Part shown: positions 13,579 through 22,251 of the stretch, piece after piece
How the letters are laid out: every line of letters starts with the position of its first letter
Numbering within the stretch: position 1 is the stretch's first letter
Assembly (NCBI GenBank): GCA_900544365.1
Contig: UQVF01000029.1
Coordinates: forward strand, 1 to 22,325
Direction of reading: 5' to 3'
From: an uncultured Veillonella sp.
GTDB taxonomy: Bacteria; Bacillota; Negativicutes; Veillonellales; Veillonellaceae
DNA length: 22,325 bases
Translations under genes and position numbers: made by a program
The notes under the pieces: generated by a model
What the model was told of the DNA's origin: nothing
Databases searched by the model: none
What the model saw: the letters and a program-made list of their open reading frames with translations, nothing else

Positions 13579-14718
13579 CTATAGATGCCACATTTTTTTC
13601 TTCACACAATACATCTCTATGGCTTCTATATCAACAGTTACCCCCAACCCAGCACCACTAGGCACATCAATACATTGAGATAATCCTTCTGCGCCGTAGT
13701 CTTTTATTGTACTAACAATAGGTGGTCCCGTCAAATCCCTTTCAAAATAGCGTAAAGAATCTGATACATCCCCTGGCATATAAGTATCTCCCAACGCTGC
13801 TAATTGCACATGCATCCATTTAGAAATACTGGATTCTACCATAGATCCAATCCAGTACTGAATATCATGGTCACGACAATACTGAATCACCTTAGCCACT
13901 TCTCTGAGACCTCCTAAACGGCCTACTTTCACATTCAGTACATCTAACAAGCCATGGCTATGAGCATACACCAAATCATCATAGCTCAAAATTGACTCAT
14001 CTAAGCATATAGGTGTCGTAATACCCCAATCATGCGTTGACTTATATTGATGGTACATTTTTAAACTTTGTATCTGAAAAGGTTCTTCTATACAAACCAA
14101 ATGAAATACATTCAAATCTCGCACCTTATCCATATCTTGATACGTATAACTTTGATTCGCATCCGCCGCTAGCATAAGGTCTGGGTAAGCTGAACGCACT
14201 CGTTTCACTCGTTCATAGCCATCCTTGGGAGATATTTTTAATTTTATACGCTCACACCCTTGTGACACATAAGTAGCCACAGCATCCATCAAGGTATCTA
14301 AAGGAACCTCGCCTATAACAATCCCTGTAGGCACTGTCGGTGCTAAGGATTGTTGCAACACATATTCCACCGTATTAACCCCTAAGCGATCACATTGCAA
14401 ATGGAGCAAGGCATTTTCCACAGACGCCACGGTCATGGGTCTCCCTTCCGCTAGCCATTGCTGTGGTAATGTCGTGATTGCTTCTTGCCCCAAAAGGTTT
14501 GGCAAATACCGTGTACATAAGGTATTCCAACAAGATGCCACCGTTTCCGGTGTATAAAAAGGGTCTACGAAGGCCACGCACTCTCCGTAACCTACATAGC
14601 CCGCTTCATCTTCCAAACGAATAATGAGGGTATCTCTTACACCTACTTCGCCCTTTGCCGTTTTGAAAGTAAACTTCATCGGTAATTGCACATGGTACAG
14701 AGCAATATTTGTAATCAT
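13579..14718 (-). CDS. menC: o-Succinylbenzoate synthase (enolase superfamily)
   Basis: MenC dehydrates SHCHC to o-succinylbenzoate in menaquinone synthesis. The 379 residues show the enolase-superfamily set: catalytic lysines K159 and K161 (RIKLK), metal ligands D186 (ADANQSY), E211 (CIEEPF) and D240 (CLDESI), and the second catalytic lysine K264 (NVKVGRLGG). The lid (GEVGVRDT, YGECVAF) lies at the N-terminus. This resembles the Firmicute-type OSBS, some of which also racemise N-acyl amino acids, so a second activity is possible; its place after menD and menH favours the menaquinone role. AGAGG lies 6 bases before the ATG. It is 71 bases from menH with no terminator between. Confidence 0.92.
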   Translation of the reverse strand: MITNIALYHVQLPMKFTFKTAKGEVGVRDTLIIRLEDEAGYVGYGECVAFVDPFYTPETVASCWNTLCTRYLPNLLGQEAITTLPQQWLAEGRPMTVASVENALLHLQCDRLGVNTVEYVLQQSLAPTVPTGIVIGEVPLDTLMDAVATYVSQGCERIKLKISPKDGYERVKRVRSAYPDLMLAADANQSYTYQDMDKVRDLNVFHLVCIEEPFQIQSLKMYHQYKSTHDWGITTPICLDESILSYDDLVYAHSHGLLDVLNVKVGRLGGLREVAKVIQYCRDHDIQYWIGSMVESSISKWMHVQLAALGDTYMPGDVSDSLRYFERDLTGPPIVSTIKDYGAEGLSQCIDVPSGAGLGVTVDIEAIEMYCVKKKMWHL

Positions 14719-14789
14719 ATGTTACCTCTCATTTCTATCATATCACTAGCATATACAGTCAATACAGAGACATTCGATAGTAGTGACGG

Positions 14790-15617
14790 TTATAGGAAAA
14801 ATTGTTTTAAAATTTGCCGATACGCCTCTGGTGCTTCCACATGCACATTATGACCCACCTGTGGCACGATGCGATGGACATCTCCAAAATACTGTGCTCC
14901 AATGGCTGTATATTTCGTATCTAGCTCGCCACTAATGTAACAGACGGGCATAGTTAATTCCGACAATCGATGCCCTACATAAGGCATCGTTCCCTGTCCG
15001 CTTCCTTCCAAGGTGAAAGCCAATGCATGAGGGCTATTTAATAATCGTCGACGCTGAATCTGCTGTTGTACCTTTACAGGTAAACTTTGTTGGGTCTTGA
15101 AGATATCTAGCTTTGCCCAGGTCTCGCTGAACCACTGTATATCCTGTTCTCGAATGCGATTCCCTAACGCTTTATCTGCAAAATAGCGTTCTTGACGTGC
15201 CACTTTATCTTCTATCCCTACAGAGCCACTTTCCAAAACTAGGTGACTCACTTCCTCTGGATACTCCAATGTATAGAGCAAAGCTAACCTAGCCCCCATG
15301 GAGTAGCCCATGAGAGCATATCTTTCACCAGCTACGGCATAGATAACTCTGTGCAAATCGCTCAACATCTGTGACAAAGTATAAGGTGTTAATTCCATGG
15401 GTCGAGCCGACCTACCATGACCCATACTATCGATCCGTATCAGACGATAGTCTGGTATCTCAATACCATCCCAAGTGGAGTCAGATTCCGAAAATCCATG
15501 GAAACAAACCAGCGGTTTTCCTGTACCCACTACAGATACTCCGTAGTAGTACTCTCCTATGTTGATCTGCATCCGTTGTATATCTAACGTTCGTACATCT
15601 TGAATCATTGACTTCAT
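14790..15617 (-). CDS. menH: SHCHC synthase (alpha/beta hydrolase fold)
   Basis: MenH removes pyruvate from SEPHCHC to form SHCHC, the step between MenD and MenC. The 275-residue alpha/beta hydrolase has the oxyanion motif HGFSES (40-45), nucleophile S106 in GYSMGAR, and D233 (GELDTKY) and H256 (VGHNVHVE) to complete the triad, matching the E. coli enzyme's Ser-Asp-His order. The start at 15617 is chosen because its ATG comes one base after the TAA of menD, a coupled layout also seen between the arsR-type gene and dinB. The ribosome site is weak (GGGTG). The longer frame to 15650 only overlaps menD. An internal ATG at 15572 would cut off about 15 residues and is less likely. Confidence 0.9.
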   Translation of the reverse strand: MKSMIQDVRTLDIQRMQINIGEYYYGVSVVGTGKPLVCFHGFSESDSTWDGIEIPDYRLIRIDSMGHGRSARPMELTPYTLSQMLSDLHRVIYAVAGERYALMGYSMGARLALLYTLEYPEEVSHLVLESGSVGIEDKVARQERYFADKALGNRIREQDIQWFSETWAKLDIFKTQQSLPVKVQQQIQRRRLLNSPHALAFTLEGSGQGTMPYVGHRLSELTMPVCYISGELDTKYTAIGAQYFGDVHRIVPQVGHNVHVEAPEAYRQILKQFFL

Positions 15618-15618
15618 A

Positions 15619-17439
15619 TTATTGCACCCGATACACCTTGTGCAGTTCACGGCTAATTTCTTTAGACGTAGGCACTTCGATAATATGAATCCCTTCTGTA
15701 CCGATATAGTGTTGCATCGCCTGTTCTAACTCTGCATTGGTGGCGACTTTCACATAGTCTAAGCCATACATAATCGCTAACCCGCTGTAATCAATGCCCT
15801 GTGGTGTATTGAAAAGGTAATCGAAATCGTCTGTTCCTTTTTGTGGCAAGTATTGGAAAATCCCGCCTCCGTCATTGTTATGCAAAATGATAGTCAAGTT
15901 CATACCATGCGTTTTTCCAATGGCTAGGCCGTTCAGATCGTGAAAGAAACTTAAATCCCCTGTGACCATAACGGTAGGTTTTCCATTCGTACTAAGCCCT
16001 AACGCCGTAGACACAGTTCCATCAATACCATTGGTGCCACGATTTCCATACACCATGGCTTGAGAGCGCCCGGACGCCCAAAAATAGTCCATATCACGAA
16101 TAGACATACTGTTCGCTACTAGAATTTGTCCCTTATTAGGCATCATTTGTTGCAACATGTGAATCGTACGGCCTTCAAATAGAGTTGGTTCTTCTTGTAC
16201 CTTGTCTAACTGTTCACGACTGCCAGATTCTATGCGTTGCCATACTTTCACGTACTCTATGTCGGCTACTATATATTGACTAAGTACCTCTTTAGTTCCT
16301 TCTAGTCTATGTCGATGATTTGTATTTGTGCTGTCCTGCTGCACGGCTAATTCATCTGTATCAATACTGAATTTAGGTATAACTACGTTAAGCCTATCTA
16401 CAGATTCTTGTCTAGCATCCCATTCTCTATTATTTAGATTCTGTACCCTAGATAAAGTACAGTACATTTCTCTTAAAAATACATCGATAGTTGCCATAAC
16501 ATGTATGGTGGTTGTTAAACTAGGGTTCATCACATCTGCATTAGGACTCACCGTAATATAATCCATCTCCGTCAAGGTTACCATCCATTGTTGAATCCGC
16601 TTCGACACCGGAATTTGACCCAATTGGATCACCACATCTGGTCGTAACTCCTCCCAACGATTTTGATAGGCTAAGAATGCATCATAGGTACTAATAACGC
16701 CCTCGTATTGGCGCAAATTAGATAAAGGGTCCCCTATCACAACGGCACCAATTCGCTCTGCGAAATCTACCACTGCTTTTGGGTTTGTCACGCTAGGCCC
16801 CCCCAAGATGAGCACTCGCTTTCCATTTAATAACGGCGCCAACGTTGGTATTTCCTCATGTTTCACGAGGCGGAACGATTTCACACTGCGCCCCTGTGTA
16901 AAATACTCTGCTTCACGATTAGGTACCAAGGGCTCAAACAAAGGTACATTGACATGTACCGGCCCTAATTTATGGTCATTTGCTTTCAAATACGCACGGC
17001 GTGCCACTTGACGAGGGTAGGTGTAATAGTGACTTTCACTAGGCACAGACAATTCCTCGTAATAATTCACGGCGGTGCCAAAGTACTTCTGTTGGTCAAT
17101 AGTCTGGGGCGCCCCTACCTGTTGCAAGGTGTATGGACGATCTGCAGACAAAATGATCATGGGCACACCGCTGTGCTTCGCCTCCACCACAGCTGGACCA
17201 TAATGGGTCAAAGCAGACCCGGATGTACACACCAGCACGGCAGGCTCACCCTGCGCTTTGGCAATGCCTAGTGCCATAAACCCAGCAGACCGCTCATCAA
17301 TATTCATATACGTGTGAAAGCCTCCATAACTTTGAAAGAGCATGGCTAATGTCGTGGACCGTGAACCAGGGCTGAACACCGCATGGCGTACACCCAATTG
17401 GTACAATTCATCTACCAGACTTGCTATATATTCGTTCAT
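15619..17439 (-). CDS. menD: SEPHCHC synthase, thiamine-diphosphate dependent
   Basis: MenD joins 2-oxoglutarate (after decarboxylation) to isochorismate, the first committed step to menaquinone. The 606 residues have the ThDP-enzyme layout: the N-terminal domain with HAVFSPGSRSTTLA (20-32) and catalytic E49 (NIDERSAGF), a central domain, and the C-terminal ThDP/Mg site from GDL at 494-496 to NN at 521-522 (HNNDGGGIFQ). GGGAG lies 7 bases before the ATG. It is longer than the E. coli enzyme (about 556); the extra length is in a polar, less conserved stretch at about 330-415, in the linker before the ThDP domain. It heads the menD-menH-menC unit. Confidence 0.95.
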   Translation of the reverse strand: MNEYIASLVDELYQLGVRHAVFSPGSRSTTLAMLFQSYGGFHTYMNIDERSAGFMALGIAKAQGEPAVLVCTSGSALTHYGPAVVEAKHSGVPMIILSADRPYTLQQVGAPQTIDQQKYFGTAVNYYEELSVPSESHYYTYPRQVARRAYLKANDHKLGPVHVNVPLFEPLVPNREAEYFTQGRSVKSFRLVKHEEIPTLAPLLNGKRVLILGGPSVTNPKAVVDFAERIGAVVIGDPLSNLRQYEGVISTYDAFLAYQNRWEELRPDVVIQLGQIPVSKRIQQWMVTLTEMDYITVSPNADVMNPSLTTTIHVMATIDVFLREMYCTLSRVQNLNNREWDARQESVDRLNVVIPKFSIDTDELAVQQDSTNTNHRHRLEGTKEVLSQYIVADIEYVKVWQRIESGSREQLDKVQEEPTLFEGRTIHMLQQMMPNKGQILVANSMSIRDMDYFWASGRSQAMVYGNRGTNGIDGTVSTALGLSTNGKPTVMVTGDLSFFHDLNGLAIGKTHGMNLTIILHNNDGGGIFQYLPQKGTDDFDYLFNTPQGIDYSGLAIMYGLDYVKVATNAELEQAMQHYIGTEGIHIIEVPTSKEISRELHKVYRVQ

Positions 17440-17451
17440 ATATTATCTCCC

Positions 17452-17510
17452 ATACCAGCCTGTGGTATTATGCTATATTTAATACTGACTATCTACTATG
17501 TATTATATCA
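17452..17510 (-). promoter_or_regulatory. menD promoter and leader inverted repeat
   Basis: The minus strand has a perfect extended -10, TGATATAAT (17510-17502), about 65 bases before the menD ATG; the -35 is poor. In the leader, ATACCA (17452-17457) and TGGTAT (17463-17468) form a perfect 6-pair repeat around 5 bases, next to the ribosome site, where it could affect translation or bind a regulator. Confidence 0.5.
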
Positions 17511-17520
17511 TTGTTTTTAG

Positions 17521-17705
17521 ATTCTGTACGTATTCATATGGGGAGTATACGGTCGCTAACTAAAACTGATATATTTCAAAGCCTCTTTTACAAGTGACTG
17601 ATAGAATAGGCCATCCCTCATATTGTATAGCAAACTAAATACTATCCTCATTTTGTCCTATAACCCATAACTTTGCTACCACTAATATATAGTATAACCC
17701 CCTAT
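17521..17705. other. Gene-free stretch between menF terminator and menD promoter
   Basis: No reading frame, RNA gene or repeat of note was recognised here. It is AT-rich spacer upstream of the menD promoter; a distal regulatory site could lie in it, but none is visible. Confidence 0.5.
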
Positions 17706-17710
17706 GACAC

Positions 17711-17745
17711 AAAAAAGAATGCTGATTGCTCAACATTCCTTTTTT
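17711..17745. terminator. menF terminator
   Basis: AAAAAAGAATGCTG (17711-17724) pairs with CAACATTCCTTTTTT (17731-17745) with one bulge and a G-U pair. The minus strand ends in T6 about 90 bases after the menF stop. Both arms carry A/T runs, so it could stop transcription from either side. Confidence 0.8.
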
Positions 17746-17834
17746 ATTTTCTACATATCTTTTCTACAAATTTGCATGGATTCATTATCCTACCCTATTG
17801 CACACCTAATTTGATCTATCCTAGATGTATAATT

Positions 17835-18977
17835 CTATAACGCATCCAATATGGTACCCATTTTATTAATCGTTTCTTCGTACTCTTCATCGCTATTGGA
17901 TTCACCTACAACGCCACATCCTGCATAGGCATATAGGGTATTCCCCATGATGAGAGCAGACCGAATGGCAACTACTAGAATACCATCCCCCATATCTTTC
18001 ATAAACCCAAATGGCGCCGCATACATACCACGCTCATGAGCTTCGTACTTCGCCAGTAGGTCCATCGCCAGGTCTCGCGGCTCGCCCCCTAAGGCAGGCG
18101 TAGGGTGCAATAATTGACCCCACTCGATGAGGGACTTCGTGCTATCCTTGGCGGTAATGATCGTTCGTAAATGGTATAACCGTGACAGTTCCATAATCCC
18201 CGTTTCCCCTACGGTCACATCCTCCGTCACTTGTCGCATAGTATGCACAATACGATCTCTCACTATATTGTGCTCCACCCGGTTTTTATGATCATCCAGG
18301 AATCTCTCTTTCGTCCACGCCTTAGGACCAAACTTTGGTGCCGTTCCTGCCAAGGCATAGCTTAGAATTTCATTCCCCCGATGGCGCACGAGAATTTCAG
18401 GGGATGCTCCCACGAAGGTGCGCCCCTCTTTCTCATATCCGAAAATAAAACAATTCGGGTTATTTTCCACCAAACGGTCCAATATACTTACTACACTAAA
18501 ATTTGTAGGGCTCGTAAACTCTACCTCACGAGAGGAAACCACCTTCGTCATGCGCCCTGAGTGAATATTCGTCAAAATGGCATCCATCAAGGTATCCCAA
18601 TCTTGTTTATCGTCACTGGTTTCTGTGAACGTATGCTCCACTCGCTCAATGGAATGGCGCTGTATATCTAGGCCCTCTCCTGCATGCAGGTAAAAGGACT
18701 TCCCATTTTCTACGATATAGTAATGGGTGAAAGCCACCATTTCATGGCCCATGCTATGCCATTTTTCGTCTTTCACAGTCGGGAAAAAAGTGCCCCCATA
18801 AAATACGTATGCATATTGTTCTCGTTCACGGTCATCTTTCACCTCCGCCAATCGTTTAGCTCCTACCACCACACGATCGCTTTGACGGTCCACCCAAAAG
18901 ACCCGTTCTTCCCCCTCGAAGTTTAGCCAAAACTCCAAAGGATTGTCTAATTGTAAAGGCTCCTTAGTATATTTCAT
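17835..18977 (-). CDS. menF: Isochorismate synthase
   Basis: MenF turns chorismate into isochorismate, the entry step of menaquinone synthesis. The 380-residue protein has the chorismate-binding domain in its C-terminal two thirds: TKVVSSREVEF with general base K145, GASPEIL with likely general acid E194, YALAGTAPK (207-215), VEHNIVRDRI with likely Mg ligand E235, LHPTPALGGEP (290-300), and AGCGVVGESNSDEEYEET (352-369) with a second Mg ligand. The start at 18977 has GAGGAG 4 bases before it; in-frame ATGs upstream lack a ribosome site. It is read separately from menD, with a terminator and promoter between. A salicylate or enterobactin-type role is less likely given menD, menH and menC next door. 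Confidence 0.93.
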   Translation of the reverse strand: MKYTKEPLQLDNPLEFWLNFEGEERVFWVDRQSDRVVVGAKRLAEVKDDREREQYAYVFYGGTFFPTVKDEKWHSMGHEMVAFTHYYIVENGKSFYLHAGEGLDIQRHSIERVEHTFTETSDDKQDWDTLMDAILTNIHSGRMTKVVSSREVEFTSPTNFSVVSILDRLVENNPNCFIFGYEKEGRTFVGASPEILVRHRGNEILSYALAGTAPKFGPKAWTKERFLDDHKNRVEHNIVRDRIVHTMRQVTEDVTVGETGIMELSRLYHLRTIITAKDSTKSLIEWGQLLHPTPALGGEPRDLAMDLLAKYEAHERGMYAAPFGFMKDMGDGILVVAIRSALIMGNTLYAYAGCGVVGESNSDEEYEETINKMGTILDAL

Positions 18978-19102
18978 ATGACTCCTCATCATTCGTAACA
19001 TATCCACTGCTAGCCGTGCCTCAAGCAGCAAGTTCTCCCAAACCCTATCCCATATATACAGGAACGACTAGAAAACTTACTATATCATACTCGCTTATTA
19101 CA

Positions 19103-19160
19103 ATTATACCACATGCGTCACATCTGATAGTTACTAAAATGAGTACGCTCCATTATATCA
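19103..19160 (-). promoter_or_regulatory. Two candidate menF promoters
   Basis: The minus strand has two perfect extended -10 elements, TGGTATAAT (19111-19103) and TGATATAAT (19160-19152), 125 and 175 bases before the menF start. Neither has a good -35. One or both may drive menF. Confidence 0.4.
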
Positions 19161-19202
19161 CACCCACAACAGCTAATCGCATTTCAAAATTAGCGGCAAT
19201 CA

Positions 19203-19838
19203 TTACACACTCTTCTTAACACTACCTCGTGTAAAGAAAGGACCTTCTACTAGTTTTACCGACGATGCATCCGATTGCATTTTAAATAAATAATCTTCTC
19301 GAGTACGTTGAATACGGTCTACTTTGATGAAAGGCATTTTAAAAAATTCTTCTGATGCATCATTGATAATATTCAATTTCTCATTTACCTCAGAATCTGC
19401 ACCTTCATTGGTATCAAAAGATAATGTATAGGTCTGCTCGGTACGATGATCATAGTACTCTGCCTTCGGCACCCGCTTATCAAAGGTGATTGTAAAGTCG
19501 TTATTTTCTTCTACCCACCAAAAGTACCATATAAGATGGCGCATTTGCAAATGATGACCGGTCACCACCTGTACATCCCCTTTGTCCTCAAAGGTCTTTT
19601 GTGGTGTATAGCTCACATAATCAGGAACGGTACCTCCTCTATGAACATACCCTACAATCCAGCCCGGCGACGCTGTTATCGTTTCAACGCTTCGTATACT
19701 AACTATCATACCTATCGCAAAAACAACTCCAAAAATAGCGCAAATCCACTTCTCCTTCTTCGTGAAGGTAAACAGTTCTCGTAAACTCATGTTTCCTATC
19801 TCGTTCCATGCGTCTTTCCATTTGCTTTTCCAATTCAT
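19203..19838 (-). CDS. Single-pass membrane protein of unknown function
   Basis: I do not recognise a family. The 211-residue protein has a short basic/aromatic cytoplasmic start, one membrane helix at about 31-48 (WICAIFGVVFAIGMIVS) and a long C-terminal domain that would lie outside the inner membrane. That domain holds a WYFWW cluster and mixed beta-like sequence; it has no cysteine pair or lipobox. The start at 19838 has AAAGAGG 7 bases before it; the earlier ATG at 19859 has none. The gene lies between the adhesin and menF, with no sign of shared transcription with menF. No role can be given. Confidence 0.7.
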   Translation of the reverse strand: MNWKSKWKDAWNEIGNMSLRELFTFTKKEKWICAIFGVVFAIGMIVSIRSVETITASPGWIVGYVHRGGTVPDYVSYTPQKTFEDKGDVQVVTGHHLQMRHLIWYFWWVEENNDFTITFDKRVPKAEYYDHRTEQTYTLSFDTNEGADSEVNEKLNIINDASEEFFKMPFIKVDRIQRTREDYLFKMQSDASSVKLVEGPFFTRGSVKKSV

Positions 19839-19906
19839 GTTCATACCTCTTTCTGTCATGTAAACATACTATAAAACTATTGATGTTTTCAGTATATCGA
19901 AGAGGA

Positions 19907-19923
19907 ATGACAAAATATGTCAT
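19907..19923. promoter_or_regulatory. Inverted repeat upstream of the membrane protein gene
   Basis: ATGACA and TGTCAT flank five bases (AAATA), a perfect 6-bp repeat 69 bases upstream of the 19838 start. A TATACT -10-like hexamer lies nearby on the minus strand. It could be an operator; its regulator is unknown. Confidence 0.35.
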
Positions 19924-19940
19924 TGGTAAGAATTTTTTAA

Positions 19941-19988
19941 CAAAAAATACATGCTAGGATACCCTCGTGGAGTATACCTAACATGTAT
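19941..19988 (-). terminator. Adhesin terminator
   Basis: ATACATG (19947-19953) and CATGTAT (19982-19988), plus inner TAGG/CCTA and ATAC/GTAT pairs, form a long stem. The minus strand goes on ATTTTTTG. A second perfect hairpin (ACTAGG 20016-20021 with CCTAGT 20028-20033) lies between it and the adhesin stop. Confidence 0.8.
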
Positions 19989-20055
19989 TCCTATCATAAT
20001 CTTAGTTTTCTATACACTAGGAGATACCCTAGTTATCTATTTGCTAAGTTATTTC

Positions 20056-22155
20056 TTATTTAGCTTGTAATTTTGCATAGATATCGTATAACGCTGCTTT
20101 CACTTGTTCGTTTTCAGCAGTTAAACGATCTACTGCGCTTTGTAATTGAGCTACTTTAGGGGACTCAGCTTTTACACTTTCACCGCTACCGAAGCCGATA
20201 GTCACACCAGCATTAGCCATTGTACCACTGCCGTTGCCAAAGCTTACACCTGCATGGTACATCAAGTTTTCACTAATATAATGAGCTGCACCTAATGCAA
20301 CTGCATTTTGTCCGCGATATGTACCCACACCTGCCATGATTTGTGTAGTTTGACCAGGGTTGTATTGTAGTGGTTTTAAGGCTGCCAAAGCTGCTGCGCT
20401 AGCACCTACAGTTTTCACGTCTTTTTCTACTGCTGTAATACGTACATCATGAGCTTTTTCAGTTTCTTGAAGAGCTGCAATATCTTTATCGTACTTTTCT
20501 AGCTTAACAGTGGTATTATCTAAGCCTTGGAATTTTGTTTCTAGTGCTGTTTTAGCTGCTGTAATTTTTGCATCTGCATTTTCACCAGCTGTTGTAATAG
20601 CTTCATTTTTTGCTTTAGTAATATCTCCTGCAATTTCAGCTTTAGCTTCTGTAATTTTTGTTGCTGTATGTTCGTCTGCTGTTGCAATGGCTTCCGTTTT
20701 TGCAGCACTCGCTTTACTTGTCGCTGTACCTTCAGCTTCTGTTTTAGCTGTTTTAATTTCACTTTCTAATTCAGATTTTGCTGCATTTACTTTCGTTTCA
20801 GTATTTGCCGCCGCTGCTTCTACTGCTACATTTTTCGCTTTCATTGTTTCTTCACCAATTTTAGTATCCAAATCACCGATTGCTTCTGTAACAGCCTTTA
20901 AACCAAGTCCAGCGGCTTGAATTTTTTTAGTATTTCCATCTACCTTAGCTTCTACATTTTTAAGCATTTCAAGACCTTCTTTGGTTCCTTTTACAGCTTC
21001 TAATGCAGATGTGCGACCCTCTAAATTTGTAATAGAAGTTTCATGCTCTGAATGTTGTTTTTTCAACTCACTAATATTATTTTCATTTTTTTCTACATCT
21101 TTAGATAATGGATTAAGAACTTGATTACCCAATTCTGTTATAGAATTTTCAATTGCTTTAGCTGTAAGTTCTTTCACTTTATCAATACGTTCATTTGTCT
21201 TTGTATTTGCTTCTGCATTTTTAGCAATTTCTTGTTTATTTGTTTCAATATTAGTAGTATTTATATCAATATCATTACGATTTGCTTGTACTGCTTCATC
21301 AACTTCATTTAACTTTTCTTCATCTTTATCTACAGACTCTTTAAGAGTTGTAATAGCTGTATTATTAGCATTTACACTTTCAATAGCTTCTTTAATTTTT
21401 TCTGTATTGGCAGCAATAGCCTCTTTATTAGTAAGGATATCACTAGCATTTGTATCGATTTTCTCACCATTTACAGCAACATCATCAGCTAAATTATTTA
21501 CTTCATCAACTACACCATCAACTCGTGTAGCTTGTTTCTCGATCTCAGTTTTGTTGTTTTCGATATTAGCAGCATTTGTATCAATATCGCTACGATTTGC
21601 TTGTACCGCTTCATCAACTTCATTTAGTTTTTCTTCATCTTTATCTACAGATTCTTTAAGGGCTGTAATAGCAGTATTGTTAGCATTTACACTTTCAATA
21701 GCTTCTTTAACTTTTTCTGTATTGGCAGCAATAGCTTCTTTATTGGTAAGGATATCGCTAGCATTTGTATCGATTTTCTCGCCATTTTCTTTAACATCTG
21801 CAGATAATTCATTTACTGCATCAACTACACCATCAACTCGTGTAGCTTGTTTTTCGATTTCTGTTTTGTTTTTTTCAATATTTACTTTATTTTCTTCAAT
21901 TTGTGCATTATTTGCAGCAGCCCCTGGTGTGCCAGCAGTTACCTTAGCATTAATTTTGGAAACGGTTGTTTCTAAAGAAGTTAATCGAGTATCTAAATTA
22001 TCTACATCCGCCGCATTAACAGCTCCTATTCCACTTGTTAATATCAATGCTGCCGCTACGATAGATGCTTTTTTACCATTAGATTTAGCAAATTCAGATG
22101 TTACTACATAACATTGTTTTGCTGCGCTGTACACAACTTTAAAAATCTGATTCAT
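20056..22155 (-). CDS. Trimeric autotransporter adhesin (YadA-like, type Vc secretion)
   Basis: The 699-residue surface protein starts with an extended signal peptide of autotransporters (MNQIFKVVYSAAKQCYVV, residues 1-30), then a hydrophobic signal core and likely cleavage after AVNAA (near 49). The stalk (50-590) is almost all predicted trimeric coiled coil. It holds two nearly equal 105-residue repeats (93-197 and 198-302, 15 heptads each), a diverged partial third, and an Ala/Lys-rich stretch at 440-545. A YadA anchor follows (about 595-656: GVGTYRGQNAVALGAAHYIS, YHAGVSFGNGSG, AGVTIGFG), four strands per chain making a 12-strand barrel. Unusually, about 43 residues follow the barrel, including a second coiled coil (VAQLQSAVDRLTAENEQVKAA). 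AAAGGAG lies 10 bases before the ATG at 22155. No globular head domain is seen. Adhesion and aggregation roles are inferred from the family. Confidence 0.92.
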   Translation of the reverse strand: MNQIFKVVYSAAKQCYVVTSEFAKSNGKKASIVAAALILTSGIGAVNAADVDNLDTRLTSLETTVSKINAKVTAGTPGAAANNAQIEENKVNIEKNKTEIEKQATRVDGVVDAVNELSADVKENGEKIDTNASDILTNKEAIAANTEKVKEAIESVNANNTAITALKESVDKDEEKLNEVDEAVQANRSDIDTNAANIENNKTEIEKQATRVDGVVDEVNNLADDVAVNGEKIDTNASDILTNKEAIAANTEKIKEAIESVNANNTAITTLKESVDKDEEKLNEVDEAVQANRNDIDINTTNIETNKQEIAKNAEANTKTNERIDKVKELTAKAIENSITELGNQVLNPLSKDVEKNENNISELKKQHSEHETSITNLEGRTSALEAVKGTKEGLEMLKNVEAKVDGNTKKIQAAGLGLKAVTEAIGDLDTKIGEETMKAKNVAVEAAAANTETKVNAAKSELESEIKTAKTEAEGTATSKASAAKTEAIATADEHTATKITEAKAEIAGDITKAKNEAITTAGENADAKITAAKTALETKFQGLDNTTVKLEKYDKDIAALQETEKAHDVRITAVEKDVKTVGASAAALAALKPLQYNPGQTTQIMAGVGTYRGQNAVALGAAHYISENLMYHAGVSFGNGSGTMANAGVTIGFGSGESVKAESPKVAQLQSAVDRLTAENEQVKAALYDIYAKLQAK
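21250..21879 (-). repeat. Two tandem 315-bp repeats within the adhesin stalk
   Basis: Copies 21565-21879 and 21250-21564 encode the same 105-residue coiled-coil block with few changes, for example NKTEIEKQATRVDGVV at residues 96 and 201, and LTNKEAIAANTEK in both. The period is exactly 15 heptads, so gain or loss of a copy would keep frame and coiled-coil register. A diverged, shorter third copy (NIETNKQEIAKNAE) follows. Confidence 0.9.
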
Positions 22156-22251
22156 AATAATCATTCTCCTTTAACACTCATACTACATAATATTAGACAA
22201 AGTGTAGGTGTCATTTGCTAATAGCTCTCTCTACAATTTTATCTTGTCTTC

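Noticed and set aside
994..17659. Identical 14-base sequence CCTCATTTTGTCCT at 994-1007 and 17646-17659
   Set aside because: A 14-base match is expected about once by chance in AT-rich DNA of this size; the flanks do not align well and the positions relative to genes differ.
20510..22111. Long open frames on the plus strand opposite the adhesin (20510-20920, 21407-22111)
   Set aside because: They mirror the repeated coiled-coil codons of the adhesin, have no ribosome site, and give low-complexity Ser/Ala/Phe-rich products.
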